Shown here in pieces: positions 63,391 through 64,000 of a stretch of DNA of 64,000 nucleotides. Origin of the DNA: Petrolisthes cinctipes (lineage: Eukaryota > Arthropoda > Malacostraca > Decapoda > Porcellanidae); assembly GCA_033782935.1 (NCBI GenBank), contig JAWQEG010001234.1, positions 1,000,501 through 1,064,500 of the forward strand, given 5' to 3'. Position 1 is the first letter of the stretch, and every line of letters begins with the position of its first letter. The notes under the pieces are model-generated. The model did no database searches. It was not told where the DNA came from and worked only from the letters and a program-made list of their open reading frames with translations. The position numbers and the translations under genes are program-made.

Positions 63391-64000
63391 ATGCTCAAAA
63401 TCGATATTTTAGGTGCCCAAAAGTTGATATGTGAATGCATCTTCATTACCTGTTTATATCTCAAATTCAGGCTCAAAACACCCGAAAATTCGATATTTTT
63501 GGGTCCCAGAAGCGATCTGTACATGCCTACTCCGTGTTTGAGTATTTTCAAAATACAGGCCCAAAACATGCTGAAAATCGATATTTTAGATGCCCAAAGT
63601 CAATATTTGCATGCATTTTCTGTACCCGTTTATATCTCAAATTCAGGCTCAAAACACCCGAAAATTCGATATTTTCGAATCCCAGAAAAGATCTGTACAT
63701 GCCTACTCAGTGCTAGAATATTTTCAAAATATAGGCCCAAAACATGCTAAAAATCGATATTTTAGGTGCCCAAAGTCGATATCTCAAATTCAGGCCCAAA
63801 ACACCCGAAAATTCGATATTTTGGGGTCCCAGAAGCGATCTGTACATGCCTACTCCGTGTTGAGTATTTTCAAAGTACAGGCCCAAAACATACAGAAAAT
63901 CGATATTTTAGGTGCCCAAAAGTCGATATGTGCATGCATCTTCTGTACCCGTTTATATCTCAAATTCAGGCTCCAAACACCCGAAAATTCGATATTTTGG
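63391..64000 (+). repeat. Copy of 59533-60143 at the right edge (offset 3858)
   Basis: Phase points 63391, 63568, 63744 and 63890 match 59533, 59710, 59886 and 60033, giving offsets of 3858 and then 3857 bp because of one extra A near 60031. The TTTTCGAATCCC unit (63670) and the GTGTTGAGTATTTTCAAAGT tail are shared. The copy runs off the window, so another HOR period of about 3.86 kb may continue to the right. Confidence 0.85.

Larger units (their letters stand above)
1..64000 (+). repeat. Tandem satellite array, 176-bp monomer with 147- and 159-bp variants
   Basis: Every part of the window I followed aligns to one repeat unit in the same orientation. The unit can be phased from ATGCTGAAAATCGATATTTT, through TATATCTCAAATTC, ACCCGAAAATTCGATATTTT and GAAGCGATCTGTACATGCC, to GGCCCAAAAC. 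Spacing between phase points is 175-178 bp in full units, 146-148 bp in one short class and 158-159 bp in another. The array is cut mid-unit at both edges: base 1 is the second base of a monomer and the last monomer is incomplete. No unrelated stretch longer than a few bases was seen. A satellite of this unit length in multi-level HORs is typical of centromeric or pericentromeric heterochromatin; that role is inference. I do not know a named family that matches. Confidence 0.97.

Noticed and set aside
1..64000. CRISPR-like array of short repeats and unique spacers
   Set aside because: Repeat units abut with no unique spacers, the unit is 147-177 bp, and variation is by substitution across the whole unit.
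1..64000. tRNA, rRNA, telomere repeat or microRNA-like hairpin
   Set aside because: No tRNA or rRNA motif and no telomere-type short repeat was seen. The only dyads are short ones such as TGCATGCA and ATCGAT, repeated in each monomer.

Overview
The window is one uninterrupted tandem satellite array. I found no protein-coding gene, RNA gene, transposable element, CRISPR array or bacterial-type regulatory element. The repeat runs head to tail on one strand from base 1 to base 64000 and continues past both edges. I do not recognise it as a named satellite.

The full-length monomer is 176 bp (177 bp when one extra A is present in the run before GTCGATAT). The consensus is about 40% GC. Two shorter monomer classes recur: 147 bp, lacking 29 bp, and 158-159 bp, lacking 18 bp. 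The mean unit is about 170 bp, so I estimate roughly 375-385 monomers. The 176-bp unit is itself an old dimer: its two 88-bp halves align without gaps at 59 of 88 positions in the consensus.

On top of the monomer lies a mosaic of higher-order repeats (HORs). The left part (1-20 kb) holds older, diverged multimers, a TA-rich landmark monomer every 1.8-3.0 kb, and three bursts of a 335-bp dimer. A 15-monomer, 2524-bp HOR lies at 20.2-24.6 kb. Partly rearranged copies with periods of about 1.5-1.7, 3.2-3.4 and 2.2-2.5 kb fill 24.8-42.5 kb. A 4-monomer, 675-bp HOR sits at 42.5-43.8 kb. A nearly identical 24-monomer, 4114-bp duplication occupies 44.4-51.7 kb, followed by a more diverged relative. 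A 13-monomer, 2167-bp HOR and its derivatives fill 54.5-60.2 kb. Length differences between HOR copies are almost always whole monomers, as expected from in-register unequal exchange.

The organism is a eukaryote. Recurrent variants fall at CpG sites (CG to TG or CA), which suggests cytosine methylation. Nucleosome-length monomers, multi-level HORs and the absence of insertions fit a centromeric or pericentromeric array, most plausibly of a plant or another methylating eukaryote. The species and a centromere function cannot be proven from this sequence. The many short open frames are by-products of the repeat and are not annotated as genes.
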